DNA of 64,000 bases, from NCBI RefSeq assembly GCF_000143415.4, contig NW_003314318.1, forward strand, positions 891,390-955,389. The letters are read 5' to 3'. Positions 54,654 to 64,000 of this stretch are shown here, piece after piece; the first letter of the stretch is position 1; each line of letters starts with the position of its first letter. The notes under the pieces were generated by a model. That model made no database searches. It saw only the letters and a list, made by a program, of their open reading frames with translations, and was not told the DNA's origin. This DNA is from Selaginella moellendorffii (lineage: Eukaryota > Streptophyta > Lycopodiopsida > Selaginellales > Selaginellaceae). The translations under genes were made by a program, and so were the position numbers.

Positions 54654-55949
54654 ATGGGAAAGCAAGAGTCAACGTTCAAGATTAAGTATACACACATCTT
54701 TTGTAGGATGTTTCCAGAGCGCGTTTGGGATGTTTTACAGGAGAAGCTAAATGCTTCAGATCTTATCGGCTTCTGCTTGGCGTTGGACTGTGAGTATGAT
54801 AGAGTGGTACGCGCTTGTCTTAGAGAAGGATTCCCCAATAGGGCAGCCTCCATGCTTTTGGAGCCTAAACTTTATAGATGCAAGGAGGAAACATATGCAG
54901 AGTTCATTCAGAGCCCAATGATGTGGATGGCCATGGTTGAGTTTATACAGGTGTTCAGACTAATGAAGGATCTGGGCTACAGGCGCACCAAGGAGATGTT
55001 TGAGAAGCTCATCATAGAATTTGATGTGCTCCTCCCGGCAGAGGATGAAAGATATACCAAGAGAGTCAGGAGGGGTGATATGAGTGATGGCTTGAATCGC
55101 TTGGGACTGTATAGGATGGCTGGTCGCAAAGGGGAATACATAGCAGAGCTTGCTGATGAGATGGTGAAAGAAGGATATGTCCCAAGCCCCAGAATTGAGA
55201 GCATTGTTGACAAGCGCCATCAAAGCTGCCCGTATCTTAACGATCTCCACTTGTTGAGAGAGTTCTCCAGATTGGAGAAAGAGGAGCGGTATTTGCTGAC
55301 ATTCATGGCGCTGGCAGGGGGAGCGAGAAGTGGGTTGCTGCGGATCACGTCGTATGTTGAGCAAAACAATTGCAACGAGGACACCGTCAAGGCCATGCTC
55401 GCTGTCGTCGACGCACACCTCATGTCGACGTCCTCAACCGGCGAGTCGTTGGTCTTGTATCTCAAGATGAAGGCCGACTACAATCGCTACCTCGTCGATT
55501 TGAAGACCGGCCAACAACGCGAGGAGGCCGAACAAGCCACCCTCATGGCCTTCAAGATCGCCCAGGTATTTTTTTTTATTTTATGGTTTTCATAGCTCTT
55601 TTTCTTTTGGTTTTGACAACATCTGGTTTTGAATGTGTCAGGAGCATGCTTTTGCGGAGCTTCCTCCGACGCACTCCTTCCGACTGGGACTCGCGCTGAA
55701 CTTGTCGGCGTTTTGCTTCGAGCATCTCAACTCTCTGGATCGGGCTTGTTTTGTGGCACAGCAGGTATGCAAGCGTACGTTGTTTCTTGCGCTAATCCTG
55801 CTGCATTGTTTTTTCAGGCTATTGATGAGGCACAGGCCAAAGTGGAGGCGTCGGGGAAGGAGCCCCGGAGGGAAACCAGCCGGATCATGGAGCTCCTCCG
55901 GCAAAACCTCGCGGTTTGGACGAGAATGAGTATTGAATCATCCCTCTAA
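54654..55949 (+). CDS. PPR-like / divergent 14-3-3 fusion protein (3' exons)
   Basis: Exons 54654-55565 (5' edge uncertain; an acceptor precedes GATGTTTCC at 54707), 55642-55764 and 55818-55949. The first ~190 residues are helical and PPR-like ([31 protein letters not shown]). From about residue 205 the same exon continues as 14-3-3: [44 protein letters not shown], then [20 protein letters not shown] and [13 protein letters not shown]. The first 14-3-3 helices are missing. In the phosphopeptide pocket, Lys49 and Arg56 (human zeta numbering) are not conserved, while the R-Y of helix 5 (NRYL) is. There is no intron at the junction, so the fusion is in the genome; expression is unknown. Confidence 0.65.
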
Positions 55950-56655
55950 GTTGTGAATTCTAAGACCTGTGCCTAGGTTTGCCGACAATTGCCTAGTGTT
56001 GCAACTCGGATGATTCCAAGGGAAACTCAGCAGTGATAGAACTCGGTTTGACATTGAAACTCAGTTTCAGGCTTGGTATTGGAGAGAATTCATATATATA
56101 GTTTCCTGCCGTACGCAAGACGAGCCACCAGGAACAGAACGTCCCCGGCTCGAATCCAAGCCCTGAATGGACAGAAGAAGGGATTCACGCACATTGTTTT
56201 CTCAAGGATATGTATTCTAGCCTGATAAGTTCTTCCCAAAGCTTGTAAATGCGCATCGTGTAGCGTCATTATTTTTGAGCTTATCTCATTGCCGATTGTT
56301 CGTGCGTTAGTAGAGAAGATCTTTTGAATAGAATTATTGTCTCATGGCCTTAGTGTGATACACTTGTCCCTTTGAAACAATCTCACAATCTAAAATGAGC
56401 ACTTTGTTTAGGCAAAAGTTTATATAGGAAGATTAAAGGGTGTGTTAATGACGATAATCAAGTGATTTAAATTTCAAGTAATGACGATAATATAGACAAA
56501 ATATTATACTATGTTATACGAAGGTAATCACTCCAAATATTATACTGTATATTATAACGAAAGTTCAGGTAAACTTTACATTTTGATAAAATTTACTTAT
56601 GCCGAGTGAAAACACTAAACCCTGAACACTAAGTGTTTTGGCGCAGAAATATCAT
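55950..56655. other. Intergenic, no gene seen
   Basis: AT-rich towards its right end; no open frame, repeat or RNA gene recognised. Confidence 0.5.
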
Positions 56656-56661
56656 TGAGGA

Positions 56662-57885
56662 ATGGCGAGGTTGAAAAGAGCAGATTTGCGTGAGGCCGTG
56701 ATGCAAATCGAGCAGCAGCGATGCGATCCGGATGGAGATCTCTGCGCGTTTCTCTTGCGGCAGTGCGGATCCAAGGCGCTGCTCGAGGGGCGGCGAATCC
56801 ATTCCGTGCTCGCCGATCATGGCATGGATTCACAGGCCCTGTTGGGCAATCTCCTCGTTCACATGTACACCAAATGCGAGAGGTTTCAGGAAGCTGGAGC
56901 GATGCAATGTCTTCTCGTGGAATAACATGATCGTCGCCCGCCGGCATGGTGGATTCGGCGAGAGATCGAGAGCACGCCACAGAGATCTGCGGTCAACGAT
57001 GATCCAAGCGTATACTTGAAACGGGCATATGGATTGCTGCCTCTGGCTTTTAGACAGGATTGCCACGCGATCTCGACCACGCCATCGATTTCTTCCTCAC
57101 AGGGATCACATGAACGTCCTGATAAACGCTTTTGTGCGGAGCGGGCAAGAGGATCGCGCGGGACTTGTGTTTGAGAGGATGGCACAGCAAAGCGTTCTCT
57201 CCTGGAACATTGCTATCCAAGGCTATGCTCTAAAGGGCATCTGGAAGAGGTCAAAACGCTGTCCGATCGAATGCCCGAAGAAGACGTTGTGGCTGGAAAC
57301 GGGAGGATCGGCACATATGCCCAGCATGGGCATCTAGGTGAAGCGATTGCGGTGTTTGATCCCATGGAGCAGTGCAATGTTATCACTTCCACTTCGATGA
57401 TGGTGGCGTTAATTCACGGTGGCGAGCACGATCGAGCTCGGTGGTTCTTCGATTCCCTGGCAGAGAAGAGCGTCGTGACTTGGAACTCTATGATCCACGC
57501 TGATGTCCAAGCCGGGCATATGGACCACGCGAGCAAACTCTTTCACGAGATACCCGTGCTCTCTTGCAACGCCGGCTATGACCTTTCGTGCGACGCCAAG
57601 AGCGCCCTCCAGATCTTCGAGAGAATGCCGCAGCGAGGAACTTCGTCTGGCAACGCAATGTTTCGAGCATTCGCCCAGAACGGTGCTCGAGAGATCTTCC
57701 ACTCGTTCATGCGACACCGCGACGTCGTCTCCTGGAACATCGCGATTGCGTCTTATGCCCAGAGCAGCGACAATCGCCCTTTTCGGCAAGATCCTGTCCA
57801 GGAGCGTTGTCACCTGGAAAGGCTGGCGAAATGCACAGGTAAGATGCTTTCTTCCTTGTGTTCGTTTCTAGATTTCTATGGATGA
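56662..57885 (+). pseudogene. PLS-type pentatricopeptide repeat (PPR) pseudogene
   Basis: Begins with MARLKRADLREAVMQ and a PPR start (LLEGRRIHSVLADHGMD, LLGNLLVHMYTKC), then a frame break near 56890. Further PPR units appear in shifted frames: ERMAQQSVLSWNIAIQGYA, AHMPSMG and, from 57271, GRIGTYAQHGHLGEAIAVF, SVVTWNSMIHADVQAGHMDHA and RDVVSWNIAIASYAQ. The V-x-W-N-x-M-I signatures are typical of plant PLS-class organelle RNA-binding proteins. At least three frameshifts and missing repeat units make it a pseudogene. Sequencing errors could explain some but not all. Confidence 0.75.
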
Positions 57886-57923
57886 GAACATGAAATTGTA
57901 ATGGGGTCTTGATCCAAGCACCG

Positions 57924-58795
57924 GAGATTTTCAGCGGGTATGGCTTGCTGGACGTTGTGTTCTCAAGCTTTTCTATGATTATTGTCAGCGAGGTAACGTT
58001 TGCTCTTCCCGGAACTCTCCGTTGCTAATGCTTGCTGCTTTAGGCCTGATGCGTGCTCCTCTGGTAGATTGGAGACGAGACTTTCATCATCGCAGCTCTA
58101 ATGGCGATGAGGCATCCGCGAGCCATAGTTCTTTCTGGAGCTCTCACCGTGCTTGCTCTCATGACTGTAAGTTCTCGTAAGCTTTCTTTCCTGTTTACTC
58201 AGGTGCTTTTATTCTTTTGCTAACAGGTTTTCTGCACCGTTCTTGGAAGAATCTTATCTCACGAAGGCACATCAATAGTTTTGCCACTGGTATGGATTTC
58301 TCTTCGTTCCTTTCTTTTCCTCAGTTTTTCCTTGTTGCAGTGTTGTATACTTTCTTTGGATTGCGGCTATTGTATATAGCGTGGAAGTCGGGCTATATAC
58401 AAGCTTTCCTTTTTCGTTCCCGCAGGTCGAGGAGAAACTGGAAGGCAGCACGCATGGAAAGTCAAGAATCCGAAAATTTTTCTGCGCTCCAATCTTTTTG
58501 GAGGTATACTCATTTCCAAGGTTTCATTTTCTGGCTGATCAAAATCAAGCCTTCACCTTTTTGGCGGAATGGGAGATAGAAGCCGGATCGCAACGATTGC
58601 CAGTAAGTTTACATTTTTTTGCTTGATCCAACTTAGAAATTTCTTCCTTAGATTTCTAGCTTGCTGCTCACAAAAACGCTGTGGGATTTACGCTGGGAGC
58701 AATCGTTGGACACACCTTGTGTAATTCTGGCCATGAGAATATCACAGAGAACCGATTGTTTCTACCGTTAATTGACCAACGCACACTTTGACGGC
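57924..58795 (+). pseudogene. GDT1-like (UPF0016) membrane transporter pseudogene
   Basis: Exon pieces match the family in order. 57930-57992 gives FSGYGLLDVVFSSFSMIIVSE. 58078 onwards gives IGDETFIIAALMAMRHPRA, containing the E-x-G-D-(K/E)-(T/S) motif of the first half. Then come NLISRRHINSFAT, LYTFFGLRLLYIAWKS, VEEKLEG and FLAEW with the second motif. A frameshift lies between VLGR and NLISRR. A lost G after GAATGG breaks the second EWGDRS motif. GDT1 proteins carry Mn/Ca across Golgi or chloroplast membranes. The 5' part is missing, so this is a relic. Confidence 0.75.
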
Positions 58796-58878
58796 CACGA
58801 TTCTTTTACGTGTACTATCGTTTTCCCGCCCAGTCCAGGGTATTTGAGCTAGCTAGGGTTTTTCTGGATGAGTGCGCG

Positions 58879-61800
58879 ATGGAATCGCCACGGATGGATC
58901 CGGCTGCCGGGGATGTCGAAGAGATTATCAACGCATTGGATCCGAATTCGTCGGTGGAGCTGGACCTCGCGTGGCTACGCGGCGTCCTGGAGAATGTGAG
59001 TGTTTCTTGGTATAGGCGATTCTTTTTCACAGTAGCTGTGGCCGCTCTTCAGGTCCAAATCCATAGCTTCCAGCGGCGGCACTGTGGGCGTTTGGAGGAA
59101 TTGCTGACGCGGCTCCAATCTATTCAGCGTCCTGAAATTCTCGTGACTGAGGAGTTTTTCGAAGCGCTGGCGAAGCTCTATGATAATCTTGTCACTGGGG
59201 ATTTCACTCGGAGGGAGGTCTTGTCGTTGAATTTGCAGCTTTTGTTTGTCATCGAAGATCTAAGCGATCATCCTCAAGGTGAGCGGTCGTATGTAGAGAT
59301 GAGGCCTTAGTGATTTTCCTTTTTCTTTCGTTACACAGGCAAAGTTCTTTCTGGGAAGCACTTCATCACCAGGCTTCTTACGTTGGCTTGCGCTAAGTCG
59401 GGGTCTTTAAAACTCAAGCGGGCTTCTGTGGAGACTCTTTGTGCCTTGATTACTCGATCGGCCGAGAACCAGAAGTTTCTGATACTTCACGTGACTGGAT
59501 GGTGAGTTCGGCTATGCATTCCAGTTTACGTTTCTAACGTTTTCATGCAGCTACAAGCTTTTCAAGGTTTTTCTCCCGAAGTGTGGAGACTTCCAACTTC
59601 AAGCTAGTGCTGCGGAGATACTTTTTCGATTAACAAGGAGACACAAGAGGCTCCTGGATATAGTCGATGACGATGCTGCGAAGAGGGCAATGCTATCCAT
59701 GCACGAGATGAAAAGGCCAGATGTCAAGACCGGCATTAGGAACTTCGTTAACTTGGTCAATGAGTCCCTGGGAGCATCGAGAAGGTGAGAGCAGAGTGCT
59801 GACTTTCTGACTCACTGTGCGGATTTTTCTATGCTGTAGCGTTCATTCCTTTCGAGCCTTACAAGTTTTCATCGATGGCAACGAACATACTCCTCACGAA
59901 GAAGTATGGGTGCATATCGGAGTGGATCATATCAGCTACTACACAAACTCACCAAGCAAAGTAAGAGAGTGCAATTACAATCAAAGTTGTTTCTGAGGTC
60001 AAACTTAACAGGAGTTTGAAGGCGCTGCAGAGATAATGGATTTTGATTTTAAGAATATCAAAGAGATCAAAGGTGAGTTACACTCACAAGTACGGCTAAG
60101 CTAGCTATGATGATTTAGTGCTCTCCTCGTCATCTTTGGAGCTCGTTATTTGGAAGCCTCAGGACGATGCTGCCGTTCCAACAAGAACTATAGCACGCTT
60201 TCGGTTTTCTTCAGAAGGTATGCGTTGGTTTATCGAATGAGCGGTTCTAAAGTCTTTTGCCTGGATGAAGATGCAAGGCTCGCTTATGAGTGCTGCAGGG
60301 CAAGGCTGTCCTCGCTAAATGCAACAGTTCCACCATCAAGTAGTCAGATTCCTTGGACGGGCAAGACATCAATAGGAATTGCGGTGCCTCTGCCAAGAAT
60401 TACAGACTTCCCAATCATGTCCGGTTGCGCAGACGACAAAACTACAAGAGGTAGCGGTTTTCTCCGAGAAAGGTTTTCTTCTAAATTCTCAAGTTTCTAT
60501 TTGTAGATGTACTTGTACCAACGACTATCGACAACGTAGTACCAGGGCTTGATACGGACACTAAAGGTAGAGGTCTTTTGTAATATCCCTGTTTGGTGCC
60601 AGCGGCTGTTGACTTACCCTTAGACAACGTGAAAGTTCCGCATTCGCCGGAGGTACCCTCTCATTCAATTCCCGATGTAGCAGAGGTTGAGGAAAAAGAA
60701 AACGTTGGCCACCTTCGTAGCAAGTTGAAGGCTATGCTTGATGGACCAACAAAGAAAGCGATCGACAAACTCAAGGTCATCCAAGGTATCAAAGAAGTTC
60801 TGTAATACATTGGTAATTCTGTTTTTTCTTGTGGCAGAGAGAAGTCCCAGCGTGCAAAGGCAGATCCAGGCCCCGATTCACACTAGAGCACGAGGTACTA
60901 CGATGCCAGCTTATTATCATTCTTTAACAGCACTATTTGCAGGTCGGCCGAGGAAGAAAGCGGCGCCTAAAACACAGAAGCCAGGTAGGCGAATCAGGTA
61001 CCTATTGATAGTGCTGAATGCTTTACATTGCAGAGGAAAAGGTTTTATGTGCAGTCGAGCTATCAGAAAATGACAAACCCACCAAGCTGTTTCGTGAGAG
61101 GAAGCTTCCTCCAAGACCAACCAAAGAGGCTGCAGCACCACTTAAGCCATTGTTTAGCGCCACGAAAGAGATGATAGCAGAAGGTAACCTCTGATTATTA
61201 TTCTTGACTTGTCGTTAAGGTTTCATGTGCAGTCGAGCTATCAGAAAACGATAAACCCGCCAAGCTGTTTCGTGAGAGGGAGCTTCTTCCAGCACCAAAC
61301 AATGACGCTGCACCACCGCTGGAATTTGGCAACCCATTGGTTAGCGCCACGAAAGGGATTATAGCAGAAGGTAACCTCTGATTATTATCCTCGATTTGTC
61401 GCTAAGGTTTTATGTTCAGAATATGACAAACCCGCCAAGCTGTTTCGTGAAAGGGAGCTTCCTCCAGCACCAACCAATGACGCTGCACCACTTGAATTTG
61501 GCAAGCCATTGTTTAACGCCACGAAAGAGATGGTAGTAGAAGGTAACCTCGGAGTACTTGTCTTTAAGATCGCTAAGGTTTTATGTGCAGTCGATCTCTC
61601 AGTAAATGACAGACCCGCCAAGCTGTTTCGTGAGAGGCCAGCACCAAGCAATGACGCTGCACCACCACTTGAATTTGGCAAGCCATTGATTAGCGCCACG
61701 AAAGAGATGGTCGTAGAAGGTAATCTTGGAGTACTTGTCTTTAAGATCGCTAAGGTTTAATGTGCAGTCGAGCTCTCAGAAAATGACAGACCCGCCAAGC

Positions 61801-62840
61801 TGTTCCGTGAGAGGGAGCTTCCTCCAGCACCAAGCAATGACGCTGCACCACCAGTTGAATTTGGCAAGCCATTGTTTAGCGCCACGAAAGAGATGACAGA
61901 GATCAAGACCCGGCGGCGCAGGCGGTATACACTTGCAGAGTTGACAAGCGGCATAGAACACGTGAATTTGGCTTCAGAAACAAAGCGTCCAAAATTTGAG
62001 AAGGACAACAGTGTTACTCCAGAGTCTCCAATTTGCGATCCCTGCGATGATGATGACATGGATCGGTAAAAATTCTTTGCACCTCAGGATTTGTACTGAT
62101 CGAAACTTCTTTCAGGGTCGTTGTGCTCTTTGCGAACATGCTGAACAAGTTCAAGAAGAAGTTGCAGTCTCGAGTTCGTGATAAAACTGCTCATATAATA
62201 ACTTCCACCTCGGAGGCGATCAAATCGGAGGCAGCCTCTGTTGAGCTACAGATTAAGAAGGGCACGTACGTAAGCTCTTCATTTGTTGTTGGTAAGGTTG
62301 TGTAACTCCTTTAAACTACAGGGATGATTATGCTCAACAATGTAGAGACAAGCTTGGTCGGATAGAACTGGACCTGCATGGTATGTTAATGTGGAGCAAA
62401 CCTGGTTTAGGCTCGCTTCTGATATCATTTTCAGAGAAAGCCAAGAGCTTCAAGAAGCTCTGTGAAGATTTTGACAACTTGTTCAAGCACCACAGCGAAC
62501 AATTAGAGCAAATCCAGACTCAGATGGAATGTACTGACGACGAACTCAACGCCTTGTCGGAAAAACGAAGTAGGCTCTTTCTCTCTGTTGCATGTTTTTA
62601 CCAAACGAGTGTTTTCTTGGATCAGAGCTAACACAGAGAAAATTGATTGCGCAAATGCAAATGAGGGGCGAAGAACTTCTCAGCGAAGCAGAATCCAAGA
62701 TTCTTGCCGTCCGAAAGGTTTGTTGAATGTAGCCGGTTTTAAAACTGCGAGTGTATTAACACTGCTCACAGGCTGCCAAGCACATGCAGGGCTTCAAGGA
62801 AATACTCCAGCAACTGGTAATGGACACTGTAGAGTTATAA
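58879..62840 (+). CDS. ASY3/SYCP2-like meiotic chromosome axis protein (22 exons, tentative)
   Basis: Exons: 58879-58995, 59053-59278, 59339-59501, 59551-59784, 59840-59960, 60012-60072, 60119-60217, 60253-60450, 60507-60566, 60603-60785, 60838-60894, 60943-60984, 61055-61183, 61233-61370, 61420-61542, 61591-61719, 61768-62065, 62116-62265, 62322-62380, 62435-62569, 62626-62717, 62772-62840. All GT-AG, sum 961 codons. N-terminus is ARM-like helical (KHFITRLLTLACAKSG), then a beta-rich domain (EEVWVHIGVDHISYYTNS) like the Spt16M-like part of SYCP2. Next come five near-identical 41-46-residue exons, a basic RRRRRYTLAEL segment, and a C-terminal coiled coil (LNKFKKKLQSRVRDKTAHI, TQRKLIAQMQMRGEELLSEA) in the style of ASY3. 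Axis role is inference from architecture. Confidence 0.6.
61041..61915 (+). repeat. Five tandemly duplicated exons in the ASY3-like gene
   Basis: Exons starting at 61055, 61233, 61420, 61591 and 61768 share a unit: V(E/D)LSENDKPAKLFRERELP, then AAPPLEFGKPLFSATKEM. Each unit is about 170-185 bp including a short intron with a GGTTTTATGTGCAG-type acceptor. All are phase 1 at the repeated borders, so copies can be gained without breaking the frame. The last exon runs on into unique sequence. Confidence 0.92.
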
Positions 62841-63381
62841 ATTGCGGGGTCGTTTAGCATCCGTTAATAAGAAAAAAATTGTAGTGTACTTGAAAATCTT
62901 CTTCTGAGTGTACAAGAAAAACTCACTTGATAATCTTCTAGAGTTCATGTAAGACCCTCGCAATTGACTTTCAAAGCTCACATTTGGCAACCCAAACCAT
63001 ACTTCATCATATTAATTAAATGTAATAGTCCTATACTCATCTAACCACTCTTTGTCATATCTACATCTAAATTGTTGGATTCCTCACCATGAGATCATAC
63101 ATTACCTAGTTGAAAGACAAACCATCAATGCACCAGAATTGCTGACAACTTTCTATTAAAAACCTACTGAGCAAACTAAGGGTGAAAACTTGAGTCGAGT
63201 GCAAAGAATTTCTATCTGCACTGTGGATTGTAGTAAATTAATAATTGAAAAATATTTTTTCTTTTAATATATTTCTTTCTTAATCTTTTCAAAGATCCTC
63301 CAAACACTACCAAATGTCATATTTATATTGCATTTATTTGCAAAATTCAAGATTTGCGTTTCTAACTTTTTTTAATAGAAG
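62841..63381. other. Intergenic, no gene seen
   Basis: AT-rich; it lies between convergent genes and holds no recognisable feature. Confidence 0.5.
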
Positions 63382-64000
63382 CTAGAACTTCTCGGAATTT
63401 TTCTTCAGTTCATGGCACGCTTTCTTGAGCAGGGCAAGGTCACGGGCAGTAGCTTCATACCACTCTTGAGACAAAACCTGCATAACTCGGGCTCTGCCAA
63501 ATCCAACCAGCTTAACACGGAGCTTCCCAGCCTCGTCCACTTTGCTCACAACCTTGGACGTGTTCATGTCGTAGATGGCAATCCCCCGCTTGTGAATCTC
63601 GCGCAAGCACTCCATCGCCTGTCTCAGAGTCTCCTCCTGGTCGCTGAAAATGGCCTTGGAAGGATTGGACCACTGCTCCAGCTCGCTGATGCCACCGTCG
63701 CTCATCATAACGAAGACGAACATCGCCCCCTTGAGGAACCCCCACGACAGAAGCTTGGGAACCGCAGACCCCTGTATGTGCCTGAGCTTCATGTAGCAAT
63801 CCACCTCCAGGGCAAGCCTGGACAGAGCGAAATTGGTACCGGCCCTGAACTGACTCGTCAAGTCCCTGATCTTCACCACCACGTCCTGTCCAGCGTACTT
63901 TGCCCGAACGGCCACCACCGTGCGGTTAGTGTTCCCACAGCGATGCAGCGGCAGCGTCTCCACGTCGCTCAGATCCTCGAACTTGAATCCGTCGTCCGTG
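63382..64000 (-). CDS. Kinase-like protein, C-terminal part (runs off the window)
   Basis: The frame is open from the window edge to the stop at 63382; the Met at 63963 is internal, as residues before it (FKFEDLSDVETLPL) fit. Kinase-fold landmarks are visible: VVVKIRD (beta-3 Lys), ALEVDCYMKL (helix C Glu), IHKRGIAIYDMNTSKV in place of the H-x-D-x4-N loop, and VGFGRAR in place of DFG. The catalytic His-Arg-Asp pattern and the DFG Asp are changed, so it may be a pseudokinase or a distant, fungal-type kinase-like protein. The 5' part is missing. Confidence 0.65.
   Translation of the reverse strand, partial: TDDGFKFEDLSDVETLPLHRCGNTNRTVVAVRAKYAGQDVVVKIRDLTSQFRAGTNFALSRLALEVDCYMKLRHIQGSAVPKLLSWGFLKGAMFVFVMMSDGGISELEQWSNPSKAIFSDQEETLRQAMECLREIHKRGIAIYDMNTSKVVSKVDEAGKLRVKLVGFGRARVMQVLSQEWYEATARDLALLKKACHELKKNSEKF

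Overview
The window looks like nuclear DNA of an early land plant, most plausibly a lycophyte such as Selaginella moellendorffii. This is inferred from very short GT-AG introns (about 38-60 nt in most genes), plant-type CCCTAAA motifs, and plant families (germin-like, LRB/POB1 BTB, PPR, CHZ histone chaperone, ASY3-type axis protein). Gene models below were built by hand from splice sites and reading frame; there is no transcript support.

Layout. 1-~5990: a decayed Ty3/gypsy chromovirus on the minus strand, with PBS and 5' LTR. ~6000-6328 and 19599-19763: the 3' part of a second gypsy family, split by insertion of copy A of a giant DNA transposon (6329-19594). 20.75-24.64 kb: a block with an unrecognised 357-aa gene, a broken unknown gene and the 3' end of a CHZ gene. 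24.98-27.84 kb: germin-like pseudogenes and one intact germin-like gene. 27907-40482: copy B of the same giant transposon, with a 100-N gap. 40.7-41.1 kb: another germin pseudogene, then AT-rich DNA. 43.15-46.74 kb: a second version of the 20.75-24.64 kb block, continuing into the complete CHZ gene. 48.2-51.3 kb: an LRB/POB1-like BTB gene and a snapin-like gene. 51.36-53.73 kb: a decayed gypsy element with both LTRs. 54.65-55.95 kb: a PPR-like/14-3-3 fusion. 56.6-58.8 kb: PPR and GDT1-like pseudogenes. 58.88-62.84 kb: a 22-exon ASY3/SYCP2-like gene with five tandemly duplicated exons. 63.38-64.0 kb: a kinase-like gene running off the end.

The exciting system is the 12.6-13.3 kb transposon. 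Both copies have perfect 24-bp terminal inverted repeats and different 4-bp target duplications (AATA, AAAG), so they are independent insertions. Each carries two divergent genes. One is a plus-strand DDE-type transposase with a two-block N-terminal domain. The other is a minus-strand 11-exon gene whose spliced frame gives about 1693 codons, joining a ParB/sulfiredoxin-like segment, an acidic tract and an FCP1/NIF-like HAD domain. About 25 copies of a ~22-bp palindrome (core GGCRTGNGGCCNCAYGCC) are scattered through the element; I saw none outside it. In four introns the palindrome sits 9-11 nt before the 3' splice site, and in other places it is read in frame as protein. The two copies carry different nonsense mutations.

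How the parts may work together is inference. The transposase would act on the termini. The ParB-like/HAD protein and the palindromes may form a protein-site system for maintenance, regulation or splicing of the element.
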